NCBI GenBank assembly: GCA_030610225.1
Contig: JAUWSD010000096.1
Coordinates: forward strand, 1-5,362
Length of the DNA: 5,362 bases
Origin: Chloroflexota bacterium
GTDB taxonomy: Bacteria; Chloroflexota; Anaerolineae; Anaerolineales; UBA11579
Direction of reading: 5' to 3'
Below the pieces are notes generated by a model that saw nothing but the letters and a program-made list of their open reading frames with translations, did no database searches and was not told the DNA's origin. This document shows, one piece after another, positions 1 through 5,362 of the stretch. Position numbers and translations under genes: made by a program. How positions within the stretch are numbered: position 1 is the stretch's first letter; each line of letters starts with the position of its first letter.

Positions 1-150
1 GTCTTCCCACAAGAAACGCTGATCGGTCAGGAACAGGATCCCATTCTCAGGTTCCAGCCCGGGGCGGTCCCAAACGGCCTCAACTGCGGAAACGCCGCTC
101 TCAGTTGCCAGAAGTTTAAAACTGGAGATCTCCAGCGCATCAAGCATCCA
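1..150 (-). repeat. Protein-level internal repeat, copy B (start of second PH/GRAM-like module, cut by window edge)
   Basis: This encodes residues 594-643. It shows the same order and spacing as copy A: WML, then SF, then GILFLT exactly 36 residues after the Trp. The preceding helix (EVEALDSHLEWVD) also resembles the helix before copy A (VSRLNMRLTQIH). The strands and closing helix expected for the rest of the module lie beyond the left edge. Confidence 0.65.
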
Positions 151-1929
151 ATCAACCCATTCAAGGTGTGAGTCTAATGCTTCTACCTCATCTGCAAAAT
201 CATCATATTGATTGATTACAGTATCCTCTGCAGCATCAGCCTGGGCTTCAGCAGATGCGATCATTGATTTCAACTGAATATAGACTGGTCTTGCTGCGGT
301 TAGATTTCCGCTCAAGCCAGCCAGCTTTGACATATCTTCCTGGATATTTGTCATGTGCTCAGATAGCACTTTGGTCTGCAGTTCAATGGTCTTGTTTGCA
401 CGCAGCTTGATCTTCTCCCATTGGATGGAAAGTACTTTGATGTCTGCTTCCAAACTTTTCTCGATCACATATCCACGCGCGCGCAGATCGGTTAACTCAC
501 GATCCAAAGAGAAGAGGTCATTTTCAACTTCAGAGATGTCCACCTGCAGGTCTTTGAGCATCATTTCATCCTGCAGTTGATTTACCTCTCCCTGCACCCC
601 CAGAATATCTGCTTCTGTAACATTGCCTGTCAGTTCAGCAAAGGAAATTCCTGTGCCTGTTGAAATTTCAGAAGCGATCTCGCCGGACTTGGCTTTCCTG
701 ATCATCTGGATCCAATCCTCTGAATCCTGCCCATCAAGGTGCAAGGTTTTGCTGGATCCGGCAACATCCAATTCCATGAAATCCTGATTTCCAAATAAAC
801 CCTTTTTCTGAGCCTTTGGTTCTTCCACATTGTCAAGTTTGGCTGCAAACAAAACCTGCTGAACCAATTCAGAGGCCGTGGTCACAAATAAGATCTTCTT
901 TGTAGCTACTTTTTCTTTTTGTTCAAGGATCAACCTCTCATTGGTCAGAAATAGTATCCCTTCCGGGTCGTCCTTATTTCCCTCATCTAATCTGGCTTTC
1001 ACTGCCATATACAGATACTCATTATTGTCCGTTTCAAAACTTGCTTCAGAAAATTCATTCAGCATCCAATGAATTTGGGTAAGCCTCATATTCAATCTTG
1101 AGACTTGGGATCTTATATCACTGTAGATCTGTTCGATCCCATATTCTGCGTCCCGGATCGAACCCTGGGTGTCTCTGATCTGACCTTCCAGGCCTTGGAC
1201 AACACTAACTGCGTTGGGGCTGGAGATCACAGAATTCAACTGCTGAACCGAGCGATTTACACCGGCCAGATTTGTACGCATCAGGTTTGCCTGCTGCCTT
1301 GCCTGAGACAGAGCACCATCCCTCACTTTCTGCCAGTTGCTCATCGCATTAAAGGCGATCTCTTCAAGATCAGCCTGATATTTAAATTCCTTGTTCCGGG
1401 CACTTTCCAGCAAATTCAATACATGTTTCAAATCTGCGTCAAGGGAGTTCACATCTGCCTGAACTGAGCTGAAGGATGAACTGTCCTGCAAGGTTTCCAA
1501 AGATGACTGCAACCACATGACCTGATTTGCTATCTCAGGATGTGCTGAAGCTGTATTCAATTTCATAAAGGCGCCAGCTGCAACTGCTCCAGCCGCTGCC
1601 GCTCCAACTCTACGCTTGATTGTTCTCGAGCTTGGTCGTCTACCTGGGGTTGGTCTGACAGGAGGTCTCCGAATCCCAACCTTTGGTTTAGCTTTTGGCA
1701 TCACTCTTCTAGCCGGTGCTGCTGGCCTTACTTTTGGTCTGGGCCTGCGGTCAATAGTTACTGCTTTCTTTCTTACTTGATCCCGTCTTACATTTCTTGA
1801 TTTTGTCCGCTGAACATTTGGGGTTCTGCGAATTGGCGTCCCCACTCTACTGACATTTCGGCGTGCAGGGCTTGGCGTTTTTCTTCTCACCGCTGCTCCA
1901 GTTTTTCTTACTGGCTTTCGTCCACGCAT
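1..1929 (-). CDS. Partial large protein: basic Arg/Pro-rich tail, coiled coils and two PH/GRAM-like modules (C-terminus outside window)
   Basis: I do not recognise a named family. The frame is open for 643 codons from ATG 1929 to the left edge with no stop, so the C-terminus is missing. By hand translation, residues 1-107 are extremely basic (about 40 Arg/Lys, only two acidic residues) and rich in Pro. Residues 108-121 are an Ala/Gly stretch. Residues 130-287 are mostly polar, Gln/Asn/Ser-rich and probably helical. Residues 288-417 look like a small beta-rich PH/GRAM-type module, with the core EGILFLTNERLILE near 323-336 and a closing helix around DWIQMIRKA (405-413). Residues 440-590 are a charged, heptad-like coiled coil, acidic near its end. 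Residues 594-643 begin a second module (NGILFLTDQRFLWED). The start is supported by AGGAGG six bases upstream. The basic tail suggests binding to nucleic acid or another polyanion, and the modules suggest lipid or protein binding; both are inferences. No catalytic motif is visible. It follows the LysR gene on the same strand but is separated from it by a terminator. Confidence 0.85.
   Translation of the reverse strand, partial: MRGRKPVRKTGAAVRRKTPSPARRNVSRVGTPIRRTPNVQRTKSRNVRRDQVRKKAVTIDRRPRPKVRPAAPARRVMPKAKPKVGIRRPPVRPTPGRRPSSRTIKRRVGAAAAGAVAAGAFMKLNTASAHPEIANQVMWLQSSLETLQDSSSFSSVQADVNSLDADLKHVLNLLESARNKEFKYQADLEEIAFNAMSNWQKVRDGALSQARQQANLMRTNLAGVNRSVQQLNSVISSPNAVSVVQGLEGQIRDTQGSIRDAEYGIEQIYSDIRSQVSRLNMRLTQIHWMLNEFSEASFETDNNEYLYMAVKARLDEGNKDDPEGILFLTNERLILEQKEKVATKKILFVTTASELVQQVLFAAKLDNVEEPKAQKKGLFGNQDFMELDVAGSSKTLHLDGQDSEDWIQMIRKAKSGEIASEISTGTGISFAELTGNVTEADILGVQGEVNQLQDEMMLKDLQVDISEVENDLFSLDRELTDLRARGYVIEKSLEADIKVLSIQWEKIKLRANKTIELQTKVLSEHMTNIQEDMSKLAGLSGNLTAARPVYIQLKSMIASAEAQADAAEDTVINQYDDFADEVEALDSHLEWVDWMLDALEISSFKLLATESGVSAVEAVWDRPGLEPENGILFLTDQRFLWED
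919..1068 (-). repeat. Protein-level internal repeat, copy A (start of first PH/GRAM-like module)
   Basis: This encodes residues 288-337 of the coiled-coil protein. It begins with WML, has SF nine to ten residues on, and reaches GILFLT 36 residues after the Trp. It aligns without gaps to residues 594-643, with about 18 of 50 identical positions by hand count. Sequence of the form G-[hydrophobic]3-LT-x2-R-L is what one sees at the first strands of bacterial PH and GRAM domains. The rest of module A continues to about residue 417. Confidence 0.65.
1609..1929 (-). other. Arg/Lys/Pro-rich basic N-terminal tail of the coiled-coil protein
   Basis: This segment encodes residues 1-107 of the partial gene. 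Roughly 37 percent of residues are Arg or Lys by hand count, with clusters such as RRPRPKVRP and PKAKPKVGIRR and frequent Pro, Thr and Ser. Such composition is known from histone H1-like tails and other disordered nucleic-acid-binding tails. No folded domain is visible. It is followed directly by VGAAAAGAVAAGAF, which is too short and too weakly hydrophobic to be called a membrane segment with confidence. Confidence 0.7.
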
Positions 1930-1935
1930 TTAAAT

Positions 1936-1941
1936 CCTCCT
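1936..1941 (-). promoter_or_regulatory. Ribosome binding site of the coiled-coil gene
   Basis: AGGAGG lies six bases upstream of ATG 1929, a near-ideal Shine-Dalgarno match that fixes this start. A promoter for the gene must lie in the roughly 55 bases between the preceding terminator and this site, or the gene is reached by read-through. The only candidate I see, TTGTTG-N16-TAACAA (about 1985-1958), is weak. Confidence 0.8.
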
Positions 1942-1988
1942 ATTACTTCTGGAAGTTGTTTTTGTTACACAAAGCTAATGATACAACA

Positions 1989-2017
1989 AAAAACTGCCAA
2001 TTAGATTGGCAGTTTTT
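1989..2017 (-). terminator. Intrinsic terminator after the LysR-type regulator gene
   Basis: A perfect inverted repeat, AAAAACTGCCAAT on one side and its complement on the other (1989-2001 with 2005-2017), forms a 13-bp stem with a 3-base loop. The first base of the stem lies six bases beyond the stop codon at 2023. On the minus strand it ends in a run of six T. The A-tract/T-tract symmetry means it could also stop transcription from the left, though no plus-strand gene is seen there. Confidence 0.85.
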
Positions 2018-2022
2018 ATTAT

Positions 2023-2943
2023 TTAGTACATTCCTTTCTGAAAGACGGATTTATCCAGATCGTTAATAAATTTCCAGAAGGCTGCTTGAGCATTATTTGA
2101 TGGTTTGCTGGTTTGCCTGCCAAAATATATGTTCTGCAATATCTCCACTCCTTCTATCTGAACAGGCACAACTTTATCTCTGCTGATCTGTCTATGGATC
2201 AATTTTGACACAAAACTAACTCCCAGATTTTGCTGGACAGCCAGCACCGCTCCTTCAGAAGAACCCATCTCCATGATCGTGTCCAGGCTCTCGATATCCA
2301 GTCCCGCGTCCTTGAGTGCCCTTTTCACATTCATATAAGTCCCCGAATCCCTATCCCGCATGATGAATTGACCTGCTCTTAGCTCATCAATACTGATTGA
2401 TCCCTTTTTGGCCCACGGATGTTCCAGCTGCACTATCAAATCGATTGGCTCTACAAGATAGAGCTTAAATTCAGCTGATTGATGGTCCAGGGCATCAAGA
2501 TTTGTGAAAGCAAAATGCGTACTTCCATTTGAGAGACCATCCATGGTCATCTTAAGTGGAAACACCTCGCAGGATATTCGGACTTTAGGATATTTTCTAT
2601 GAAATTCAACTAATAAACTTGGCAGTACATATTTTCCTGGAGCAGTAACACACCCAACAACAAGATGACCGTGCACTTCCTCTTTTAGCAGTTCCATCTG
2701 CTCCGCTGCCTTGATGGAAGAATTTACAATTTCACGCGCCATTGGAAGAAAAACCTTCCCGGCATCGGTAATCTCCAGAACTCTTCCGCTCCGCACAAAT
2801 AATTCCATTCCCAATTTTTGTTCCAGTGCTTTGATATGCTGACTAACGCTGCTTTGAGTAAGGTGCAATCGTTTTGCGGTTTTGGTGAAGTTTAAAGTTT
2901 CGGTAGCAACAACAAATACATTCAATTGATGGGGATTTAACAT
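2023..2943 (-). CDS. LysR-family transcriptional regulator
   Basis: This is a 306-residue DNA-binding regulator of usual LysR length. Residues 3-62 form the winged helix-turn-helix, with the typical pattern FTKTAKRLHLTQSSVSQHIK at 19-38 followed by LEQKLGMELFVR and the wing LEITDAG. A linker helix spans about 63-88. The effector-binding domain occupies about 90-300, opening with GHLVVGCVTAPGKYVLP and including DRDSGTYMNVKRALKDAGL and AVQQNLGVSFVS, as in the CysL/CbbR-like branch of periplasmic-binding-protein folds. LysR proteins usually act as tetramers whose DNA binding is modulated by a small-molecule effector; the effector here cannot be told from sequence. I prefer ATG 2943 to the in-frame ATG 3015 because GGAG sits five bases upstream of it, the protein then begins like its family (MLNPHQLNVF), and ATG 3015 falls inside the candidate promoter. 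No gene is divergently oriented next to it, so its target is unknown. Confidence 0.93.
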   Translation of the reverse strand: MLNPHQLNVFVVATETLNFTKTAKRLHLTQSSVSQHIKALEQKLGMELFVRSGRVLEITDAGKVFLPMAREIVNSSIKAAEQMELLKEEVHGHLVVGCVTAPGKYVLPSLLVEFHRKYPKVRISCEVFPLKMTMDGLSNGSTHFAFTNLDALDHQSAEFKLYLVEPIDLIVQLEHPWAKKGSISIDELRAGQFIMRDRDSGTYMNVKRALKDAGLDIESLDTIMEMGSSEGAVLAVQQNLGVSFVSKLIHRQISRDKVVPVQIEGVEILQNIYFGRQTSKPSNNAQAAFWKFINDLDKSVFQKGMY

Positions 2944-2948
2944 TTTTT

Positions 2949-2952
2949 CTCC
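2949..2952 (-). promoter_or_regulatory. Ribosome binding site deciding the LysR start
   Basis: GGAG followed by five A residues precedes ATG 2943. No comparable site precedes the in-frame ATG at 3015, where the upstream bases are CTAACCTTTA. This favours the 306-residue product over a 330-residue one. Confidence 0.7.
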
Positions 2953-2958
2953 AACTTC

Positions 2959-2976
2959 ATTAGTGGTTTTACTAAT
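2959..2976. repeat. Inverted repeat ATTAGT-N6-ACTAAT in the LysR leader
   Basis: Perfect 6-base arms flank a 6-base spacer, ending six bases upstream of the GGAG ribosome binding site. It could be a small leader hairpin or a second protein-binding site near the regulator's own start. The region is AT-rich, so chance is possible. Confidence 0.4.
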
Positions 2977-3005
2977 AGACGTTATCTTTATATTAGATTC
3001 ACTTA

Positions 3006-3034
3006 TGTATAACATTAAAGGTTAGTATTAGCAA
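3006..3034 (-). promoter_or_regulatory. Candidate sigma-70 type promoter of the LysR gene
   Basis: TTGCTA (3034-3029) and TATACA (3011-3006) are separated by exactly 17 bases; each matches four of six consensus positions. Transcription would begin near base 2999, leaving a leader of about 56 bases before ATG 2943. The match is moderate and lies in AT-rich DNA. Confidence 0.45.
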
Positions 3035-3054
3035 ATGTTTTCAACAACATCAAA

Positions 3055-3067
3055 TACCTATTAGGTA
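3055..3067. promoter_or_regulatory. Candidate LysR operator, palindrome TACCTATTAGGTA
   Basis: This 13-base sequence is a perfect palindrome with 6-base arms about a central T and fits the T-N11-A form known for LysR-family recognition sites. Its centre lies about 62 bases upstream of the start site predicted from the candidate promoter, close to the -65 position usual for these regulators. Autoregulation is the simplest reading; binding is inferred, not shown. Confidence 0.5.
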
Positions 3068-3082
3068 ATACTATATTGAATA

Positions 3083-3103
3083 ATAAAATTCGAGTAATTT
3101 TAT
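3083..3103. repeat. AT-rich inverted repeat upstream of the LysR promoter
   Basis: ATAAAATT and its complement (3083-3090 with 3096-3103) flank CGAGT. Eight-base perfect arms in so short a span are more than casual, but the sequence is nearly all A and T. It could be a weak hairpin or a further binding site. It lies between the gyrB terminator and the candidate operator. Confidence 0.35.
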
Positions 3104-3130
3104 ATCACCCCTGGCTATTTTTCTCAAAGT

Positions 3131-3168
3131 ATAAATAAAGAAGGCGCTAATGCACCTTCTTTATTTAT
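3131..3168 (-). terminator. gyrB: Hairpin terminator after gyrB
   Basis: A 17-bp stem (3131-3147 with 3152-3168) and 4-base loop begin twelve bases past the gyrB stop. The only imperfect pair, 3145 with 3154, is G-U in a minus-strand transcript but C-A in a plus-strand one, which suits termination of gyrB. The descending arm is itself rich in T (TTCTTTATTTAT) in place of a separate T run. It separates gyrB from the LysR gene. Confidence 0.8.
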
Positions 3169-3180
3169 TTTATCTAATTA

Positions 3181-5097
3181 CTACACATCCAGGTTTCGTA
3201 CATCCCGGGCGTGTGTCTGTATAAAGCGTTTACGCGGTGGAACCGAGGCGCCCATCAGCATGTCGAATGTCCGGTCTGCTTCTGCAGCATCTTCGATCCG
3301 CACAGCCAGCAAGGTTCTTGTGTCTGGATCCATGGTGGTGTCCCATAGTTGATCGGGGTTCATCTCACCCAAACCCTTATAACGCTGGATGTGAACACCT
3401 GTAACATCTTTCCCAAATGATTTGATCAATTTCTCTTTCTCATCTTCTGTGTATACATATGTCTTTTTCTTCTTATAGGAGATCAAATAAAGCGGCGGCT
3501 GCGCAATGAATAAATGGCCTTCGTCAATCAGTGGCTGCATATACCTGAAGAAGAATGTCAGCAGCAATGTGCGGATATGGCTTCCGTCAACATCTGCATC
3601 CGTCATGATGATCACTCGTCCATAACGCAGACCCGAAACATCAAAAGTCTCGCCGATTCCAACACCTAGTGCTGAGATCAACGCTTTCACTTCATTATTC
3701 GAGAGGATCTTATCCAATCTTGCTCGCTCTGTATTCAGTATCTTCCCTCTTAGCTGAAGGATAGCCTGAAAATGGCGGTCCCTGCCTTGTTTCGCAGATC
3801 CACCTGCAGAGTCACCCTCAACGATATATAGCTCAGAGTTCTCAGGGTTTCGCTCGGAGCAGTCTGCCAGTTTTCCAGGGAGGGTCATGCTTTCCAAAGC
3901 GCTCTTGCGGATCACGAGGTCCCGTGCCTGCCTGGCAGCTGCCCGTGCCCGGGAAGAAGTCAGACATTTAGAGATGATCGTCTTCGCTGAACCGGGGTTC
4001 TCTTCCATAAAAGTACTGAAAGCATCAGCAACGACCTGCTGGGTTGCGGTCTGCACTTCAGTATTCATTAATTTTACTTTTGTCTGGCTTTCAAATTGCG
4101 GGTCCGGGATCTTGACCGAAATGATCGCTGTGAGACCTTCGCGCGTGTCATCACCCGTGAAGTTTGGATCATTGTCTTTCAGGATTTTATTCTTGCGCGC
4201 AAAATCATTGACCGTGCGGGTGATCGCAGACCGCAGACCTGTCAGATGTGTACCGCCGTCAATTGTATTGATCGTATTTGCAAAAGCATAAATCGATTCC
4301 GAGAAAGCGTTGGTATATTGGATCGCGGCATCGATCACCATCCCCTGGACTTCCTTCTCCTGATGTACGATCTTATGCAGTGTCTTCCGGTTGCGATTTA
4401 TATGTCGGACGAAAGATTTGATCCCGCCTTCGAAATAGAAATTCATTTCGCGGTCATCTCTTTCATCTATAAGCTTGATCTTCACGCCACGGGTCACAAA
4501 GGCCATTTCTCTAAATCTCTGTACCAATGTGCTGAACTTATAGGATTCTTCGCCTTTAAATATCTCCGGGTCGAATTTGAAAACGGTCTTGTTTCCGGTG
4601 TCTTTCGCCTTCAACTTTCCATATGACTTTACTGGTTCCTGCGGGATTCCGCGTTCGTAGCGCTGGAAGTGATATTTGCCACTCCGTTTTACTGTAACCT
4701 CGCACCATTCCGAGAGTGCATTTACTGCTGAAACACCAACACCATGCAAACCACCCGAAACTTTGTATCCGCCGCCGTCAAATTTACCGCCAGCGTGCAG
4801 GACTGTCATCACGACCTCTAATGCAGATTTCTTTTTGGTTGGGTGCTTTCCAACGGGAATACCACGCCCATTATCTTCCACGCTTACGCTGTTATCTGCA
4901 TGAATGGTTACTTTGATCTCGTCTGCAACGCCTGCCAGAGCTTCGTCTATCGAGTTATCCACTACTTCATAAATAAGGTGATGGAGCGCCTTAATATCAG
5001 TTCCGCCAACATACATTCCAGGCCGGCGCCTGACCGCTTCCAAACCTTCTAATACTTGAATATCCTCTGCTTGATATCTACCAACTTTATCTGCCAC
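3181..5097 (-). CDS. gyrB: DNA gyrase subunit B (ATPase subunit of type IIA topoisomerase)
   Basis: GyrB pairs with GyrA to introduce negative supercoils using ATP in the cytoplasm. From the chosen GTG the product is 638 residues. The GHKL ATPase domain shows EVVDNSIDEA with Glu44 and Asn48, EDNGRGIP with Asp75, and GGLHGVG at 115-121. The transducer domain carries the ATP-contacting QTK loop at 338-340. The TOPRIM domain shows EGDSAGGSAKQGRDR with Glu427 and DADVDGSHI with Asp500, Asp502 and Asp504. The C-terminal part has QRYKGLGEMNP and ends in NLDV as GyrB proteins do. The roughly 170-residue insert of Escherichia coli GyrB is absent, as in most other phyla. ParE is the alternative; the ending and overall pattern favour GyrB. 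An in-frame GTG at 5127 would add ten residues (MKVARILEVF) but has no ribosome binding site, while GGAGG lies five bases before GTG 5097. A terminator follows closely, and no gyrA or dnaA/recF neighbour is visible. Confidence 0.97.
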   Translation of the reverse strand: MADKVGRYQAEDIQVLEGLEAVRRRPGMYVGGTDIKALHHLIYEVVDNSIDEALAGVADEIKVTIHADNSVSVEDNGRGIPVGKHPTKKKSALEVVMTVLHAGGKFDGGGYKVSGGLHGVGVSAVNALSEWCEVTVKRSGKYHFQRYERGIPQEPVKSYGKLKAKDTGNKTVFKFDPEIFKGEESYKFSTLVQRFREMAFVTRGVKIKLIDERDDREMNFYFEGGIKSFVRHINRNRKTLHKIVHQEKEVQGMVIDAAIQYTNAFSESIYAFANTINTIDGGTHLTGLRSAITRTVNDFARKNKILKDNDPNFTGDDTREGLTAIISVKIPDPQFESQTKVKLMNTEVQTATQQVVADAFSTFMEENPGSAKTIISKCLTSSRARAAARQARDLVIRKSALESMTLPGKLADCSERNPENSELYIVEGDSAGGSAKQGRDRHFQAILQLRGKILNTERARLDKILSNNEVKALISALGVGIGETFDVSGLRYGRVIIMTDADVDGSHIRTLLLTFFFRYMQPLIDEGHLFIAQPPLYLISYKKKKTYVYTEDEKEKLIKSFGKDVTGVHIQRYKGLGEMNPDQLWDTTMDPDTRTLLAVRIEDAAEADRTFDMLMGASVPPRKRFIQTHARDVRNLDV

Positions 5098-5102
5098 AAA
5101 AA

Positions 5103-5107
5103 CCTCC
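5103..5107 (-). promoter_or_regulatory. gyrB: Ribosome binding site deciding the gyrB start
   Basis: GGAGG, then five T/A bases, then GTG 5097. The product then begins MADKVGRYQAEDIQ, a usual GyrB beginning. The longer frame from GTG 5127 would have to read straight through this site. Confidence 0.85.
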
Positions 5108-5114
5108 AAAATAC

Positions 5115-5138
5115 GGGCAACTTTCACTATTTTTGCCC
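5115..5138 (-). promoter_or_regulatory. gyrB: Leader hairpin just upstream of the gyrB ribosome binding site
   Basis: GGGCAA and TTGCCC (5133-5138 with 5115-5120) form a 6-bp stem with a 12-base loop in the gyrB leader, ending seven bases before GGAGG. The alternative GTG at 5127 lies in the loop. It could influence translation or be fortuitous; no known riboswitch is recognised. Confidence 0.4.
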
Positions 5139-5210
5139 AATTTCCTATCTCGATTAAACCCGTTTTCAGGGTAAATAATTTAGATTAATTTAGGGATACG
5201 AACAAGGGTA

Positions 5211-5219
5211 ATTATACCA
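5211..5219 (-). promoter_or_regulatory. gyrB: Candidate extended -10 promoter of gyrB
   Basis: TGGTATAAT on the minus strand is a perfect TATAAT preceded by the TG of the extended -10 class. There is no good -35 element at 16-18 bases, which is common for this class. Transcription would begin near 5204, giving a leader of about 107 bases. Gyrase promoters are often supercoiling-sensitive through the -10 and discriminator region, but I cannot test that here. Confidence 0.5.
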
Positions 5220-5362
5220 TTAGAGCCATTATTCCCCGCTGCTATTTTCTCACTATTAAGAGCCTTCTCATTAATAATATTTGGGGGCTTCACTGATATT
5301 CAAGTTGATTGTGTTTCAGATTTCATATATCATAAATAGTGAAGAAATAATGAGTTGTTGGA
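5220..5362. other. Non-coding DNA upstream of gyrB, no gene seen
   Basis: This AT-rich stretch to the right edge has no supported reading frame on either strand. Apart from the candidate gyrB promoter beside it I see nothing definite. An upstream gene may begin or end beyond the edge. Confidence 0.5.

Noticed and set aside
353..1467. Several plus-strand open frames (353-580, 878-1072, 1105-1467)
   Set aside because: They lie antisense to the long minus-strand coiled-coil frame, lack good ribosome binding sites and have low-complexity Ser/Leu/Phe-rich translations typical of shadow frames.
1564..1608. Ala/Gly stretch VGAAAAGAVAAGAF as a signal peptide or membrane segment
   Set aside because: It is only about 14 residues long, weakly hydrophobic and over 100 residues from the start, so neither call is supported.
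1863..2066. Plus-strand open frame of 67 codons
   Set aside because: It crosses the basic-tail coding start, the terminator hairpin and the LysR stop, and begins without a ribosome binding site.
2944..3015. Upstream ATG 3015 as the LysR start
   Set aside because: It has no ribosome binding site, would add 24 residues not typical of the family, and overlaps the candidate promoter.
4956..4964. DnaA-box-like TTATCCACT, which might suggest a nearby replication origin
   Set aside because: It is a single copy within the gyrB codons for the conserved VVDNS motif, with no cluster of boxes in the non-coding DNA upstream.
3887..5052. Plus-strand open frames opposite gyrB
   Set aside because: They are antisense to clearly conserved GyrB domains and translate to no recognisable protein.
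5350..5362. Plus-strand ATG at the right edge as the start of a divergent gene
   Set aside because: Only four codons are visible and there is no convincing ribosome binding site.

Overview
The window reads as chromosomal DNA of a mesophilic bacterium of moderate GC content. The GyrB sequence (short form lacking the proteobacterial insert, opening with the block 'DIQVLEGLEAVRRRPGMYVG') and a neighbouring protein with an Arg/Pro-rich tail, coiled coils and PH-like modules would fit an uncultured Chloroflexota (Anaerolineae-like) genome. That placement is an inference from general appearance, not from a search. No mobile element, CRISPR array, tRNA or rRNA was seen.

All three genes lie on the minus strand, so they read from right to left. 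At the right, after about 265 bases of non-coding DNA with a candidate extended -10 promoter and a leader hairpin, comes gyrB (5097-3181, 638 aa with its best-supported GTG start). A strong hairpin terminator follows at once. A 237-base gap then carries a LysR-family regulator promoter and a 13-base palindrome of the T-N11-A type. The regulator gene (2943-2023, 306 aa) ends in another near-perfect hairpin terminator. After a short gap with a strong ribosome binding site comes a long open frame (1929 to beyond base 1, at least 643 aa) that runs off the left edge without a stop codon.

The long left-hand gene is the least familiar part. Hand translation gives a very basic Arg/Lys/Pro-rich N-terminal tail, a short Ala/Gly stretch, a helical region, a PH/GRAM-like module, a long coiled coil, and the beginning of a second copy of the same module at exactly equivalent spacing. 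I know no named family with this architecture.

The terminators between the genes suggest three separate transcription units rather than an operon. GyrB is housekeeping. The LysR-type regulator has no divergent partner gene, so its target is not evident here, although its own promoter carries a plausible autoregulatory site. The nearest downstream candidate for co-function is the coiled-coil gene, but nothing in the sequence links the two directly.
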